The notes below the pieces were generated by a model. It saw only the letters and a list, made by a program, of their open reading frames with translations. It made no database searches and was not told the DNA's origin. A DNA stretch of 64,000 bases, taken from contig CP109468.1 in NCBI GenBank assembly GCA_036227345.1, positions 3,286,001 to 3,350,000 of the forward strand, given 5' to 3'. The stretch's first letter is position 1, and every line of letters begins with the position of its first letter. Source of the DNA: Streptomyces sp. NBC_01463. GTDB taxonomy: Bacteria; Actinomycetota; Actinomycetes; Streptomycetales; Streptomycetaceae. The position numbers and the translations under genes are program-made. Below are positions 41,612 through 50,186 of the stretch, one piece after another.

Positions 41612-42490
41612 TCACGACCCGTGGTGCATGGGTGTTCCTTGGTTCAGGACACCGGAACCGTTCGTTTGGTTCTCCGGCGGTTTGAGCGGGGCCGAGCACA
41701 GGCCACAGCGGTCGCCGATGAGTTCGTTTCCGCACCAGGTACAGACCTCCCTGCGAACCGAAGAAACCAGCTGATAAATCAGTGAGATATCGGGCAGAAA
41801 GGCGGCGAATTCGATCATCTTCGAAGTTCCCCACCAAGCGGGTGAATCCGCGGGCAGCGTCGCTTCGTGAACCGCCTGCACCTGCCAGGCGGGGGCGATG
41901 GTGGTCGTCACCCAGTCGGACTGCAACTGCCCCTTGGCGACCAGGAGATGGGTGCCGAATTCGGGTCCGGCGAGTTCCCCCGTACCGACCTTGATCAGCT
42001 GGGGGTTCGGGTTGGCCAGCACACCGAACTGCGAGCCGGGGACCCATGACTTCGCGTGGGTCTTGAGGCTGACGGGCACCCGGTCCAGCTTGGTGACCGA
42101 GTTCAGGAGGGCGCCCGAGTAGATGTAGTGGGACAGGAGCCTCGCGGCGGATGCGACCACGCCGGCGCTGAAGTCGCAGATGGACAACTGCCGCAACTGG
42201 CGCACCAGTACCGCAACACCCAAAGGGGGCAGATCCACCTTCAGCAGTGCGATCCGGTCGCTCTCCAGCATCGCGCGGATCGTGTGCATCCGCCGCTCGT
42301 GAGCAGGCGGGATGCTGGCGGGGTAGACCGCGATGACGTAGCCGTGCTGTTCCAGGAGCAGGTGCATGTCGCTCAGCGCCTGCTCCAGCGGCTGATCGTC
42401 GGGCGCGCGCAGCACCACGGCCGTGGGCGTCTGCTGATCGGTCGGAGGCAGCACGAGGTCAGCACTGGTCACTGCTATTGCTGTCGGCAC
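41612..42490 (-). CDS. Tad-locus zinc-ribbon protein, unknown
   Basis: A protein of about 292 residues starting MPTAIAVTSADLVLPP (GTG 42490, GGGGAA just upstream). The N-terminal domain is alpha/beta (TAVVLRAPDDQPLEQALSDMHLLLEQHGYVIAVYP). The C-terminus is a zinc ribbon, CTWCGNELIGDRCGLC, followed by a short disordered tail. No membrane helix is seen. It is the first gene on this strand of the pilus locus, 169 bases before CpaB. It is unrecognised but seems to be a regular member of actinomycete Tad loci. Confidence 0.6.
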   Translation of the reverse strand: MPTAIAVTSADLVLPPTDQQTPTAVVLRAPDDQPLEQALSDMHLLLEQHGYVIAVYPASIPPAHERRMHTIRAMLESDRIALLKVDLPPLGVAVLVRQLRQLSICDFSAGVVASAARLLSHYIYSGALLNSVTKLDRVPVSLKTHAKSWVPGSQFGVLANPNPQLIKVGTGELAGPEFGTHLLVAKGQLQSDWVTTTIAPAWQVQAVHEATLPADSPAWWGTSKMIEFAAFLPDISLIYQLVSSVRREVCTWCGNELIGDRCGLCSAPLKPPENQTNGSGVLNQGTPMHHGS

Positions 42491-43099
42491 GCTGTTCCCC
42501 GTTCGGCTCCGGCCGCCGCGTACCGCCGGCCGCAATCGCTCCTGCCAGGTGCTCCTTACCCGGACGCTCCCGCATCAGCACTTTATCCACGTAGTGCGGG
42601 GCAGAGAACACCTTTCAGGGCCCAGTGAGGCAGGGCTCACGAACCCCCCACGGGTCGTTCGCATGACAAATCGGCCCAAGTGACCGGTTGTTAAATTCCG
42701 TACGATTCATCGGCTTAGCCGTGCCTACCAAGGCAATTCATGATCCTTTCGTCTTCGGTGCACGTCAGGGGGCGCGGCAGCGCTTTCATTCGACGGCTCC
42801 GGTGTTTCCGGTGGGCCCAATGTGAACTCTGGGCCCGAATTAGGGTCCCCGGGCCTACTGGGGCCACCCGCACCCGGACGAGCTACGGACCGCGCCGCGT
42901 CCGTCACCCCTCCCACCACGCCTGTTGGGACGGTTCACTGCCAGAGGTCTTGACAACTCGATTGGTCTGGACCAGTTTTAGCGCCCAGCGGTGGCCACCG
43001 TTCCGTTCCTCGGCTCCACACCCCAGCACCCCCCTGTGCCGCACCCCCGGCATCCGTGTCGCTTCCCCGCCATCCCCGACTTCCCCCCGGAGGCAGCAA
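42491..43099. promoter_or_regulatory. divergent pilus/chitinase control region
   Basis: 609 bases separate the first pilus gene from the chitinase. GGGCCC-type half-sites occur at 42812-42818 and 42830-42836, 18 bases apart. TTGACA at 42950-42955 overlaps the region just before the DasR-type site at 42961. I see no other gene, though open frames continue through it. Confidence 0.5.
42961..42976. promoter_or_regulatory. DasR-responsive element (dre)
   Basis: ATTGGTCTGGACCAGT matches the known consensus ACTGGTCTAGACCAGT at 14 of 16 bases. It lies just downstream of TTGACA (42950), where DasR binding would block the chitinase promoter until glucosamine-6-phosphate is present. Confidence 0.8.
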
Positions 43100-44830
43100 G
43101 TGGAACGTTCCCCCGCAACCAGCCGCAGAAGACGTCACAGCCGCCCGCTCCTCGGATCCGCCATGGCCGTCGTCGCCGCGGGCGCGCTGACCCTCACCGG
43201 TCTCGTCAGCAGCGCCTCCGCCGCCGACGTCAACGTCGCGAAGAACGCCGGCTTCGAGTCGGGCCTCGCCAACTGGACCTGTTCCGGCGGCTCCGGTGCC
43301 ACCGTCTCCTCCCCCGTGCACGGCGGCACCTCGGCGCTCAAGGCCACCCCGGCCGGCCAGGACAACGCCAAGTGCACCCAGACCGTGGCCGTCAAGCCCA
43401 ACTCCACGTACGCACTCAGCTCCTGGGTCCAGGGCGGCTACGCCTACCTGGGCGCCAGCGGCACCGGAACCACCGACGTGTCGACCTGGACCCCCGGCTC
43501 CAGCAGCTGGACCCAGCTCTCGACCAGCTTCAAGACCGGGCCCAGCACCACCTCCGTCACCGTGTACACGCACGGCTGGTACGGGCAGGCCGCCTACGTC
43601 GTCGACGACGTCTCGGTCAGCGGGCCCGACGGCGGCGGTGGCACCGACCCCGGCCCGACGATCCCCGCGGCCCCCGCCGGTCTCGCCGTCGGCACGCCCA
43701 CCTCCTCCTCGCTGCCCCTGTCCTGGAACGCGGTGTCCGGCGCGACCGGCTACACCGTCTACAAGGACGGCGCGAAGGCCACCACCTCCACCGGGACCTC
43801 GGCGACGATCACGGGGCTGGCGGCCGACACGGCCTACCAGTTCGCGGTGACCGCCACCAACGCGGCCGGAGAGTCCGTCAAGTCCGCGACCGTCAGCGGC
43901 CGCACCGCCACCTCCGGCACCGGCAACCCGAACCCCGGCACGTCCGTGCCCAAGCACGCGGTCACCGGCTACTGGCAGAACTTCAACAACGGCGCGACCG
44001 TTCAGAAGCTCAGCGACGTGCCCGCGAACTACGACATCATCGCGGTCTCCTTCGCCGACGCCACGGCCACGCCCGGCGCCGTCACCTTCAACCTGGACTC
44101 GGCGGGCCTGAACGGCTACACCGTCGACCAGTTCAAGGCCGACATCAAGGCCAAGCAGGCGGCCGGCAAGAACGTCATCATCTCCGTCGGCGGTGAGAAG
44201 GGGTCCGTCTCGGTCAACAGCGACGCCTCCGCCACCAACTTCGCCAACTCGGTCTACTCCCTCATCCAGGAGTACGGCTTCAACGGCGTCGACATCGACC
44301 TGGAGAACGGCCTCAACTCCACGTACATGACGAAGGCGCTGCGTTCGCTCTCGCAGAAGGCGGGCTCCGGCCTCGTCATCACGATGGCGCCGCAGACCAT
44401 CGACATGCAGTCCACCTCGGGTGAGTACTTCAAGACGGCGCTCGGCATCAAGGACATCCTCACCGTCGTCAACATGCAGTACTACAACAGCGGTTCGATG
44501 CTTGGCTGCGACGGCAAGGTCTACTCGCAGGGTTCGGTGGACTTCCTCACCGCGCTGGCCTGCATCCAGCTGGAGGGCGGCCTCGACCCGTCACAGGTCG
44601 GCCTCGGCGTCCCCGCCTCCACCCGGGGCGCGGGCAGCGGTTACGTCGCCCCGTCGATCGTGAACGCGGCCCTGGACTGCCTCGCGAAGGGCACCGGCTG
44701 CGGCTCCTTCAAGCCGTCGAAGACCTACCCCGGTCTGCGCGGCGCGATGACCTGGTCGACCAACTGGGACGCCACGTCCGGCAACGCCTGGTCGAACGCG
44801 GTCGGCCCGCACGTCCACGCGCTCCCGTAA
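43100..44830 (+). CDS. secreted GH18 chitinase
   Basis: A 576-residue secreted enzyme. It has an Arg-rich signal peptide (ends SSASA), a carbohydrate-binding module (about 45-190), a fibronectin type III domain (AAPAGLAVGTPTSSSLPLSWNAVSGATGYTVYKDG, in pieces) and a GH18 barrel from about 290. The catalytic motif is NGVDIDLE: the usual first Asp of DXXDXDXE is Asn, as I recall from close Streptomyces chitinases, while the catalytic Glu is kept. GTG 43100 has GGAGG seven bases upstream. The dre site ties it to chitin/GlcNAc control. Confidence 0.9.
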   Translation: MERSPATSRRRRHSRPLLGSAMAVVAAGALTLTGLVSSASAADVNVAKNAGFESGLANWTCSGGSGATVSSPVHGGTSALKATPAGQDNAKCTQTVAVKPNSTYALSSWVQGGYAYLGASGTGTTDVSTWTPGSSSWTQLSTSFKTGPSTTSVTVYTHGWYGQAAYVVDDVSVSGPDGGGGTDPGPTIPAAPAGLAVGTPTSSSLPLSWNAVSGATGYTVYKDGAKATTSTGTSATITGLAADTAYQFAVTATNAAGESVKSATVSGRTATSGTGNPNPGTSVPKHAVTGYWQNFNNGATVQKLSDVPANYDIIAVSFADATATPGAVTFNLDSAGLNGYTVDQFKADIKAKQAAGKNVIISVGGEKGSVSVNSDASATNFANSVYSLIQEYGFNGVDIDLENGLNSTYMTKALRSLSQKAGSGLVITMAPQTIDMQSTSGEYFKTALGIKDILTVVNMQYYNSGSMLGCDGKVYSQGSVDFLTALACIQLEGGLDPSQVGLGVPASTRGAGSGYVAPSIVNAALDCLAKGTGCGSFKPSKTYPGLRGAMTWSTNWDATSGNAWSNAVGPHVHALP

Positions 44831-44875
44831 CACCGCCCGGACCGGGGCCTGTTGAGCCCGGCCGGCCTCACTGAC

Positions 44876-44909
44876 CAGCAGCGCCGCCGCTCCCCCGGTG
44901 GCGCTGCTG
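44876..44909 (+). terminator. hairpin terminator
   Basis: A stem of 10 or more base pairs (44876-44888 with 44897-44909, CAGCAGCGCC arm) lies 45 bases after the chitinase stop. Confidence 0.65.
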
Positions 44910-45049
44910 CATGTCCGGGGTCCGGCCGGCGTCCCCGGGTTGTCCCGGACCCGCAACAGAGTGTCCGGGACTTCCCGCATTCCATGGCTGTTCGGGCGGC
45001 CTCGTGGCACCGTTGTGGGGCGCGGTGGTGGTGCGACGGGGGGAGTGAC

Positions 45050-47359
45050 ATGGCCGGGGCGCGGGTTCAGGCGCTGGGCGGGGACGATCCGGCGACGCTC
45101 GGGCCGTACCGGCTGATCGGACGGCTGGCGTCCGGCGGGATGGGACGGATCTATCTGGCCCGCGGCGCGGAGCACGGCGGGCGGGGTCTCGTCGCCGTGA
45201 AGACGCTGCTCGCCGAGGGGACCGTCAGCGACGTCGACCGGCGGCGCTTCGCCCGGGAGGTGTCGCTCGCCCAGCGGGTCAACAGCGCGTACACGGCGCG
45301 TGTGCGGGACGCCGACCCGGACGCCGATCGGCCGTGGATGGCCATCGACTACATCGCCGCACCGCCGCTCTCCGAACTCGTGCGGACCTGCGGGGTGCTG
45401 CCCGCGTCGGCCGTACGGTGGATCGCCGCCGGAACCGCTGAGGCACTGGTCACCCTGCACGGGGTGGGCATCGTGCACCGCGACGTGAAGCCGCAGAACG
45501 TGCTGCTGCCGCTGGACGGCCCCCGCGTCATCGACTTCGGCATCTCGCACGCCAGCGACCTCACGCTCACCGGGCTCACCCTCGGCACGATCGCGTTCAC
45601 CTCCCCCGAACAGGCCCGCGGCGAGGCCTCGACCGCCGCGTCCGACGTCTACTCCCTGGGCGCGACCCTCTTCCTGCTCGCCACCGGCCGGCCGCCCTAC
45701 GCCGCTGACGGCGACACCCTGCGGCTGCTGGCCCGCGTCCAGCGCGGCGAACTCGACCTCGCCGGGCTGCCGAAGGAGCTCGTCGCGACGATCCGGCCCT
45801 GCCTGGCCGTCGATCCGGCGGGGCGCCCCGAGCCCGGCGACCTGCTCGCCCGCTTCCGCAGGGACCAGGCAGGCCTGCCCGAGTCCCACAGCGGCACCCG
45901 GTGGCTGCCGCCGCGGTGGACCGCGCTCGTCGGCGCGTACGCCACCCAGGGCCTGGAGCTCGCGAACGACCGCGGCGGTCCCGGCGCGGTGAGCCCCACC
46001 GCGCCGACCGTCGCCGGGCCCACGAGGGTGGTGCCGCCCCCGCCGCCGACGCTCGTCTACCCGCCGGAGCGCGAGGCCCGGGCGGCCCGTGACCGGGCCC
46101 GCCGCGAACGGGCCAGGCAGGATCTGGCCGTCCTCGCGGAGATGGCGGAACGGCAGCGGTCCGAGCAGGCCGAACAGGAGCGTGCCGAGCGGGAGCGGGC
46201 CGAGGCGGCCCGGCTGGAGGCCGAGCGGCGGGACGCACAGGCTCAGCAGGCCGAACAGGAGCGCGCCGAGCGGGCGCGCGCGGCGCAGCAACAGGCCGAG
46301 CGGGAGCGGTCGGCCCGCGAGCAGGCCGAGCGCGACCGGGCGGCCCGGGAGCAGGCCGAGCGGGACCGCGCGGCGAGGGCTCAGGCCGACCGGGAGGCGA
46401 GGAGGCGGGCCGAGCGGGAGGCCGCGCAGCGGGCGGAGCGTGCCGCGCGGGCGCGTACGTCCTCGCCCAGCACCGCGCCATCAGGTCCTTCCGGGCCGGC
46501 CGGCCCCGGCGCCCCGGCCCGTCCGGCCGCCCCGCGGACCGGCTCCTCCGGGAACTCATCGGGCAGCTCATCCGGGCTGGGCTGGCTGATCGCCATTGCC
46601 GCGGTCATCGCCCTGCTCGTCTGGCAGCCCTGGGAAACGGCGGGCAACGAGGAGAGCGGTGGCGGGAGTTCGGCCAGCAGCAGCAGTCCGGGGTCCCTCA
46701 CGTCCGGCAGCGGCCTCGGCACCCACACGGACGACTCAGGCACGGATACGGACACGAACAGCGATGCCGATTCCGATTCCGATACCGACAGCGGGTCCGT
46801 GGATGAGTCCACGCCGACGCCCACACCCACCCCGACACCCACTCCCACGCCCACTCCCACCCCGGACGCCACCGACCTGGCCTTCGCCGCGGTCCACGCC
46901 GGTGACTGCCTCAACGTGTACAACGACGGGCACGGCGACATGAGCGCCGAGCGTCCGTTCCGCGTCAGTTGCGGCGCCTCGAACGCGTACATGCACGTCA
47001 ACCAGGTCAGCACCCGCTCCGGTGCCTCCGGTTCCTGCGAGACCGGGGCGGGTTTCACCTGGTGGAGCAGGTCCGGTGACGACGGGGTCGACCGGACGCT
47101 CTGCCTCGACCGGGTCTACAAGGTGGGTCAGTGCTTCCCCGCGGACGTCACGGGGGCCACCAACGCCGATCTGACGGTGGTCTGGGGCTGCAACGCGTCG
47201 ACCGTGCCAGAGGCAGGTCAGTCGATCCTCCGGATCACCGGGTTCTACCGGGCGCCGAAGGCGGGACAGAACTGGACCTGCCCGTCGGGGCGGGGCGAGC
47301 GGTTCTGGTACTGGCCGGTGAACCAGGGCCGGAGCATCATCTGCGCTTCGGCGGCCTGA
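45050..47359 (+). CDS. transmembrane Ser/Thr protein kinase
   Basis: A 769-residue Hanks-type kinase. The G loop is LASGGMGRIYLA, then catalytic Lys51, HRDVKPQN with Asp145 and DFG at 162-164. A long charged heptad-like region (about 345-470, EQAERERAEQ type) probably forms a coiled coil. One membrane helix (about 508-527, GWLIAIAAVIALLVW) leads to an outside part: a Ser/Asp/Thr-rich linker, PT repeats, then a Cys-bearing domain of about 160 residues ending ICASAA. No PASTA repeats are present. The outer domain is probably the sensor; the ligand is unknown. Confidence 0.88.
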   Translation: MAGARVQALGGDDPATLGPYRLIGRLASGGMGRIYLARGAEHGGRGLVAVKTLLAEGTVSDVDRRRFAREVSLAQRVNSAYTARVRDADPDADRPWMAIDYIAAPPLSELVRTCGVLPASAVRWIAAGTAEALVTLHGVGIVHRDVKPQNVLLPLDGPRVIDFGISHASDLTLTGLTLGTIAFTSPEQARGEASTAASDVYSLGATLFLLATGRPPYAADGDTLRLLARVQRGELDLAGLPKELVATIRPCLAVDPAGRPEPGDLLARFRRDQAGLPESHSGTRWLPPRWTALVGAYATQGLELANDRGGPGAVSPTAPTVAGPTRVVPPPPPTLVYPPEREARAARDRARRERARQDLAVLAEMAERQRSEQAEQERAERERAEAARLEAERRDAQAQQAEQERAERARAAQQQAERERSAREQAERDRAAREQAERDRAARAQADREARRRAEREAAQRAERAARARTSSPSTAPSGPSGPAGPGAPARPAAPRTGSSGNSSGSSSGLGWLIAIAAVIALLVWQPWETAGNEESGGGSSASSSSPGSLTSGSGLGTHTDDSGTDTDTNSDADSDSDTDSGSVDESTPTPTPTPTPTPTPTPTPDATDLAFAAVHAGDCLNVYNDGHGDMSAERPFRVSCGASNAYMHVNQVSTRSGASGSCETGAGFTWWSRSGDDGVDRTLCLDRVYKVGQCFPADVTGATNADLTVVWGCNASTVPEAGQSILRITGFYRAPKAGQNWTCPSGRGERFWYWPVNQGRSIICASAA

Positions 47360-47385
47360 ACCGGCCAGTACCCGCCCCACGTACC

Positions 47386-47407
47386 GGCCCGCGTGTCCAC
47401 GCGGGCC
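47386..47407. terminator. bidirectional hairpin terminator
   Basis: A perfect 9-bp stem (47386-47394 with 47399-47407, GGCCCGCGT arm) and GTCC loop lie between the convergent kinase and GntP genes. Confidence 0.7.
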
Positions 47408-47414
47408 GAAGGGC

Positions 47415-48890
47415 CTAGATCACCAGGCTGAGCAGCGCCGCGACCACGAACCCGGCGACGGACAGGACCGTCTCCAGGACCGTCCAGGACTTCAGGGTGT
47501 CGCGCTCCGAGATGCCGAAGTACTTCGACACCATCCAGAACCCGCCGTCGTTGACGTGGGAGGCGATGATCGAGCCGGCCGAGATCGCCATGATGATCAG
47601 CGCCAGGTGCGGCTGCGAGAAGTCCTGGTCCTCGACGAGCGGGACGACGATGCCGGCGGTGGTGACGATGGCGACCGTCGCCGAGCCCTGGGCGATGCGG
47701 AGCACGGCCGAGATCAGCCAGGCGAGCAGGATGACCGGGAGGCCGACGTCGTTGAAGGTGTCGGCGAGCGCGTCCGCGATGCCGCTGCTCTTGAGGACGG
47801 CGCCGAAGATGCCGCCCGCGCCGACGACCAGCAGGATGTTGCCGACCGGCTTGAGGGACGACGTCGACACCGATTCCAGGGACTTGCGGGACCAGCCGCG
47901 CCGGATGCCGAGCAGGTAGTAGGCGAGCAGCAGCGCGATCGTCAGGGCGACGAACGGGTTGCCGAAGAACTCGACGACCGAGCGGAGGGTCGAGGGGTCC
48001 AGCGCGATGGAGGAGAAGGTCGCGGCGAGGATCAGCACCAGCGGGGTGCCGATGATCGCGAGGACGGTGCCGAGCGCGACGGGTGCCTCGTGCGGGGCGA
48101 CTCCGGCGGCGCGCTGTTCGGCGACGACCGCGGCCTTGGCCTCCTCGGCGGCCTCGACCATGTCCTGCGGGACCTCGACGAAGAGCCGCCTTCCGATCCA
48201 GGCGGCGTAGACCCAGGCGGCCAGCACGGACGGGATGCCGACGACGGCGCCCATCAGGATGACCCAGCCGAGCGAGACGTGGAAGAGGCCGGCGGCGGCG
48301 ACGGGGCCGGGGTGCGGCGGCAGGAAGGCGTGGGTCATGGACAGGCCCGCGAGCAGCGGCATCGCGTAGAGCAGGATCGACTTGCCGGAGCGCTTGGCCG
48401 CCGCGTACACGATCGGTGCGAGGACGAAGATGCCGACGTCGAAGAAGACCGGGATACCGAAGATCAGACCGGTCAGGCCCATGGCGAGCGGGGCGCGCTT
48501 CTCGCCGAAGAGGTTCAGCAGGCGGGCGCTCAGCACCTCTGCTCCGCCGGAGACTTCGAGGATCGCGCCGAGCATCGTGCCGAGGCCGATGATGATCGCC
48601 ACATGGCCGAGGATGCCGCCCATGCCGGATTCGATGACGGAGACGGCGGCGGACTTCTGGACCGTGCCGAAGAGTTCGGTGACGGAGAGTCCGGCGCCCA
48701 GGCCGACGGCTATGGAGACGGCGAGCAGCGCGACGAACGGCTGCAGCCTGACCTTGATGATCAGGAAGAGGAGGAGCGCGATTCCGAGGACGGCGACGGT
48801 CAGCAGACCGGCCGTCCCGTCTATGAGGAGGAGGAGTCCACCGGTGTGGGGTGGCGTCTCGACCGGTGGGGGGCTGGCGGCGAGCTGCAT
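47415..48890 (-). CDS. GntP-family gluconate-type permease
   Basis: A 491-residue transporter with about 12 membrane helices and GntP signatures: GMGGILGHVAIIIGLGTMLGAILEVSGGAEV, FLPPHPGPVAAA, RIAQGSATVAIVTTAG and NDGGFWMVSKYFG (in pieces). It imports gluconate-like organic acids by proton symport. Here it is the last gene of an operon with RidA, IclR and a PfkB kinase, so its substrate may belong to the D-amino-acid or sugar-acid pathway. GGAG lies seven bases before ATG 48890. Confidence 0.9.
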   Translation of the reverse strand: MQLAASPPPVETPPHTGGLLLLIDGTAGLLTVAVLGIALLLFLIIKVRLQPFVALLAVSIAVGLGAGLSVTELFGTVQKSAAVSVIESGMGGILGHVAIIIGLGTMLGAILEVSGGAEVLSARLLNLFGEKRAPLAMGLTGLIFGIPVFFDVGIFVLAPIVYAAAKRSGKSILLYAMPLLAGLSMTHAFLPPHPGPVAAAGLFHVSLGWVILMGAVVGIPSVLAAWVYAAWIGRRLFVEVPQDMVEAAEEAKAAVVAEQRAAGVAPHEAPVALGTVLAIIGTPLVLILAATFSSIALDPSTLRSVVEFFGNPFVALTIALLLAYYLLGIRRGWSRKSLESVSTSSLKPVGNILLVVGAGGIFGAVLKSSGIADALADTFNDVGLPVILLAWLISAVLRIAQGSATVAIVTTAGIVVPLVEDQDFSQPHLALIIMAISAGSIIASHVNDGGFWMVSKYFGISERDTLKSWTVLETVLSVAGFVVAALLSLVI

Positions 48891-49010
48891 GGGTAACTCC
48901 GTTGTTTTCCATGGGTTCTGAGCAGGGCGGACCGCGGCACGGCGCCCTGGTGGGGCGGGGCGCCGTGACCGGCCGGGTGGTGCGGTGGGGCAACTGGATC
49001 AGGGTCGGGA

Positions 49011-49421
49011 TCAGCCGAGGACCGCGAGGGCGTCGATCTCGATGAGCAGGCCCTTGGGCAGGCCGACGTAGACCGTCGTGCGGGCGGCGGGGGCCTCCTT
49101 CAGGTTCTGCTCGCCGAAGTAGGCGTTGTAGATCTCGTTCATCTCCGCGAAGTGGTCCACGTCGGTGAGGTAGACGCGCATCATCATCACGTCGTCCCAG
49201 CTCGCGCCGCCCTCCTCCAGGATCGCCTTGACGTTGGCGAAGGTCTGGAGGGTCTGCTCGCGCAGGGTCGGGCCGGCCGGGGTCGGCGCCTGGCCCTCGA
49301 CGGCGGGCAGGAAGCCGACCTGGCCGGCGACCTGGAGGATGTTCCCCTTGCGCACCCCGTGCGAGAACTTCGCGGGCGGGGCGGTGTGGGTGCTCGGGGT
49401 GAGGGGGGTCTTGTCGGTCAT
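49011..49421 (-). CDS. ridA: RidA-family imine deaminase
   Basis: A 136-residue RidA/YjgF protein: the conserved VRKGNILQVAGQVGFLP, EQTLQTFANVKAILEEGGASWDDVMMMRVYLTD and the C-terminal AARTTVYVGLPKGLLIEIDALAVL, each in pieces. RidA hydrolyses enamine/imine intermediates such as 2-aminoacrylate. That fits the PLP deaminase encoded across the divergent promoter. It starts six bases after the IclR stop and is followed by GntP. Confidence 0.92.
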   Translation of the reverse strand: MTDKTPLTPSTHTAPPAKFSHGVRKGNILQVAGQVGFLPAVEGQAPTPAGPTLREQTLQTFANVKAILEEGGASWDDVMMMRVYLTDVDHFAEMNEIYNAYFGEQNLKEAPAARTTVYVGLPKGLLIEIDALAVLG

Positions 49422-49427
49422 CGCTGA

Positions 49428-50186
49428 TCAGGCTCTCTTGGGTTGGGTGGTGCCGGAGTACTCCCGGCTGATGGTGTCGGCGGTGCGACGGACCAGGGGG
49501 AGCAGGGTGAGGAGTTCCTCGGCCGTGACGACCACGTTCGGTGCGGAGACCGACATCGCGGCGACGACGCGCCCGTCGGCGCCGCGAATGGGGGCGCCGA
49601 CGCAGTTGATGGACTCCTCGTGGCCACCGAGATCGGTGGCCCAGCCCTGTTCGCGTACGGCGACGAGCTCCTTGAGGAAGGCGCCGGCGCCGGGGGTCGA
49701 ACGGGACGTGTACATGGGGTAGTCGAGCTTCTCCGCGATGGCGCGCCGCTCGGGTTCGGTGAGGTCGGCGAGCAGGAGTTTCGCCACGGCGGCGACGGTG
49801 ATCGCGACGGGCTTGCCGATGCGCGAGTACATCCGGACCGGGTAGCGGCTCTCGACCTTGTCGATGTAGAGGACCTCGTTCTCCTCGTACACGGCGAGGT
49901 GGACGGTGTGTCCGCAGGTCGCGTTCAGTTCGACGAGGTGCGGGTGGGCGATCTCCCGTACGTCGAGGTTCTCGACGGCCTCCTGGGCGAGCGCGAAGAG
50001 GCGTGCGCCGAGGCGGTAGCGCTGGTCCTGCTGGCGGTAGACGAGTCCGTGCTCGTGGAGCGTACGCAGGAGGCGCAGGGCCGTGGACTTGTGGACGCCG
50101 AGCCGCTCGGCGACCTGCCCGAGGTCGGCGGGTCCCTGGGCGAGCAGCGGCAGGATGCTCAGCGCCCGGTCGACGGTCTGGCTCAT
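49428..50186 (-). CDS. IclR-family transcriptional regulator
   Basis: A 252-residue regulator. The N-terminal winged helix covers residues about 5-65 (VDRALSILPLLAQGPADLGQVAERLGVHKSTALRLLRTLHEHGLV, in pieces). The C-terminal effector domain has ATCGHTVHLAVYEENEVLYIDKVE and GWATDLGGHEESINCVGAPI. It should control the divergent D-amino-acid genes and its own operon. ATG 50186 overlaps the PfkB stop by four bases; GGAGG lies about 10 bases upstream. Confidence 0.92.
   Translation of the reverse strand: MSQTVDRALSILPLLAQGPADLGQVAERLGVHKSTALRLLRTLHEHGLVYRQQDQRYRLGARLFALAQEAVENLDVREIAHPHLVELNATCGHTVHLAVYEENEVLYIDKVESRYPVRMYSRIGKPVAITVAAVAKLLLADLTEPERRAIAEKLDYPMYTSRSTPGAGAFLKELVAVREQGWATDLGGHEESINCVGAPIRGADGRVVAAMSVSAPNVVVTAEELLTLLPLVRRTADTISREYSGTTQPKRA

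Noticed and set aside
42740..43099. N-terminal extension of the chitinase frame
   Set aside because: It would cross the dre site and promoter, and the GTG at 43100 has a good ribosome binding site and signal peptide.
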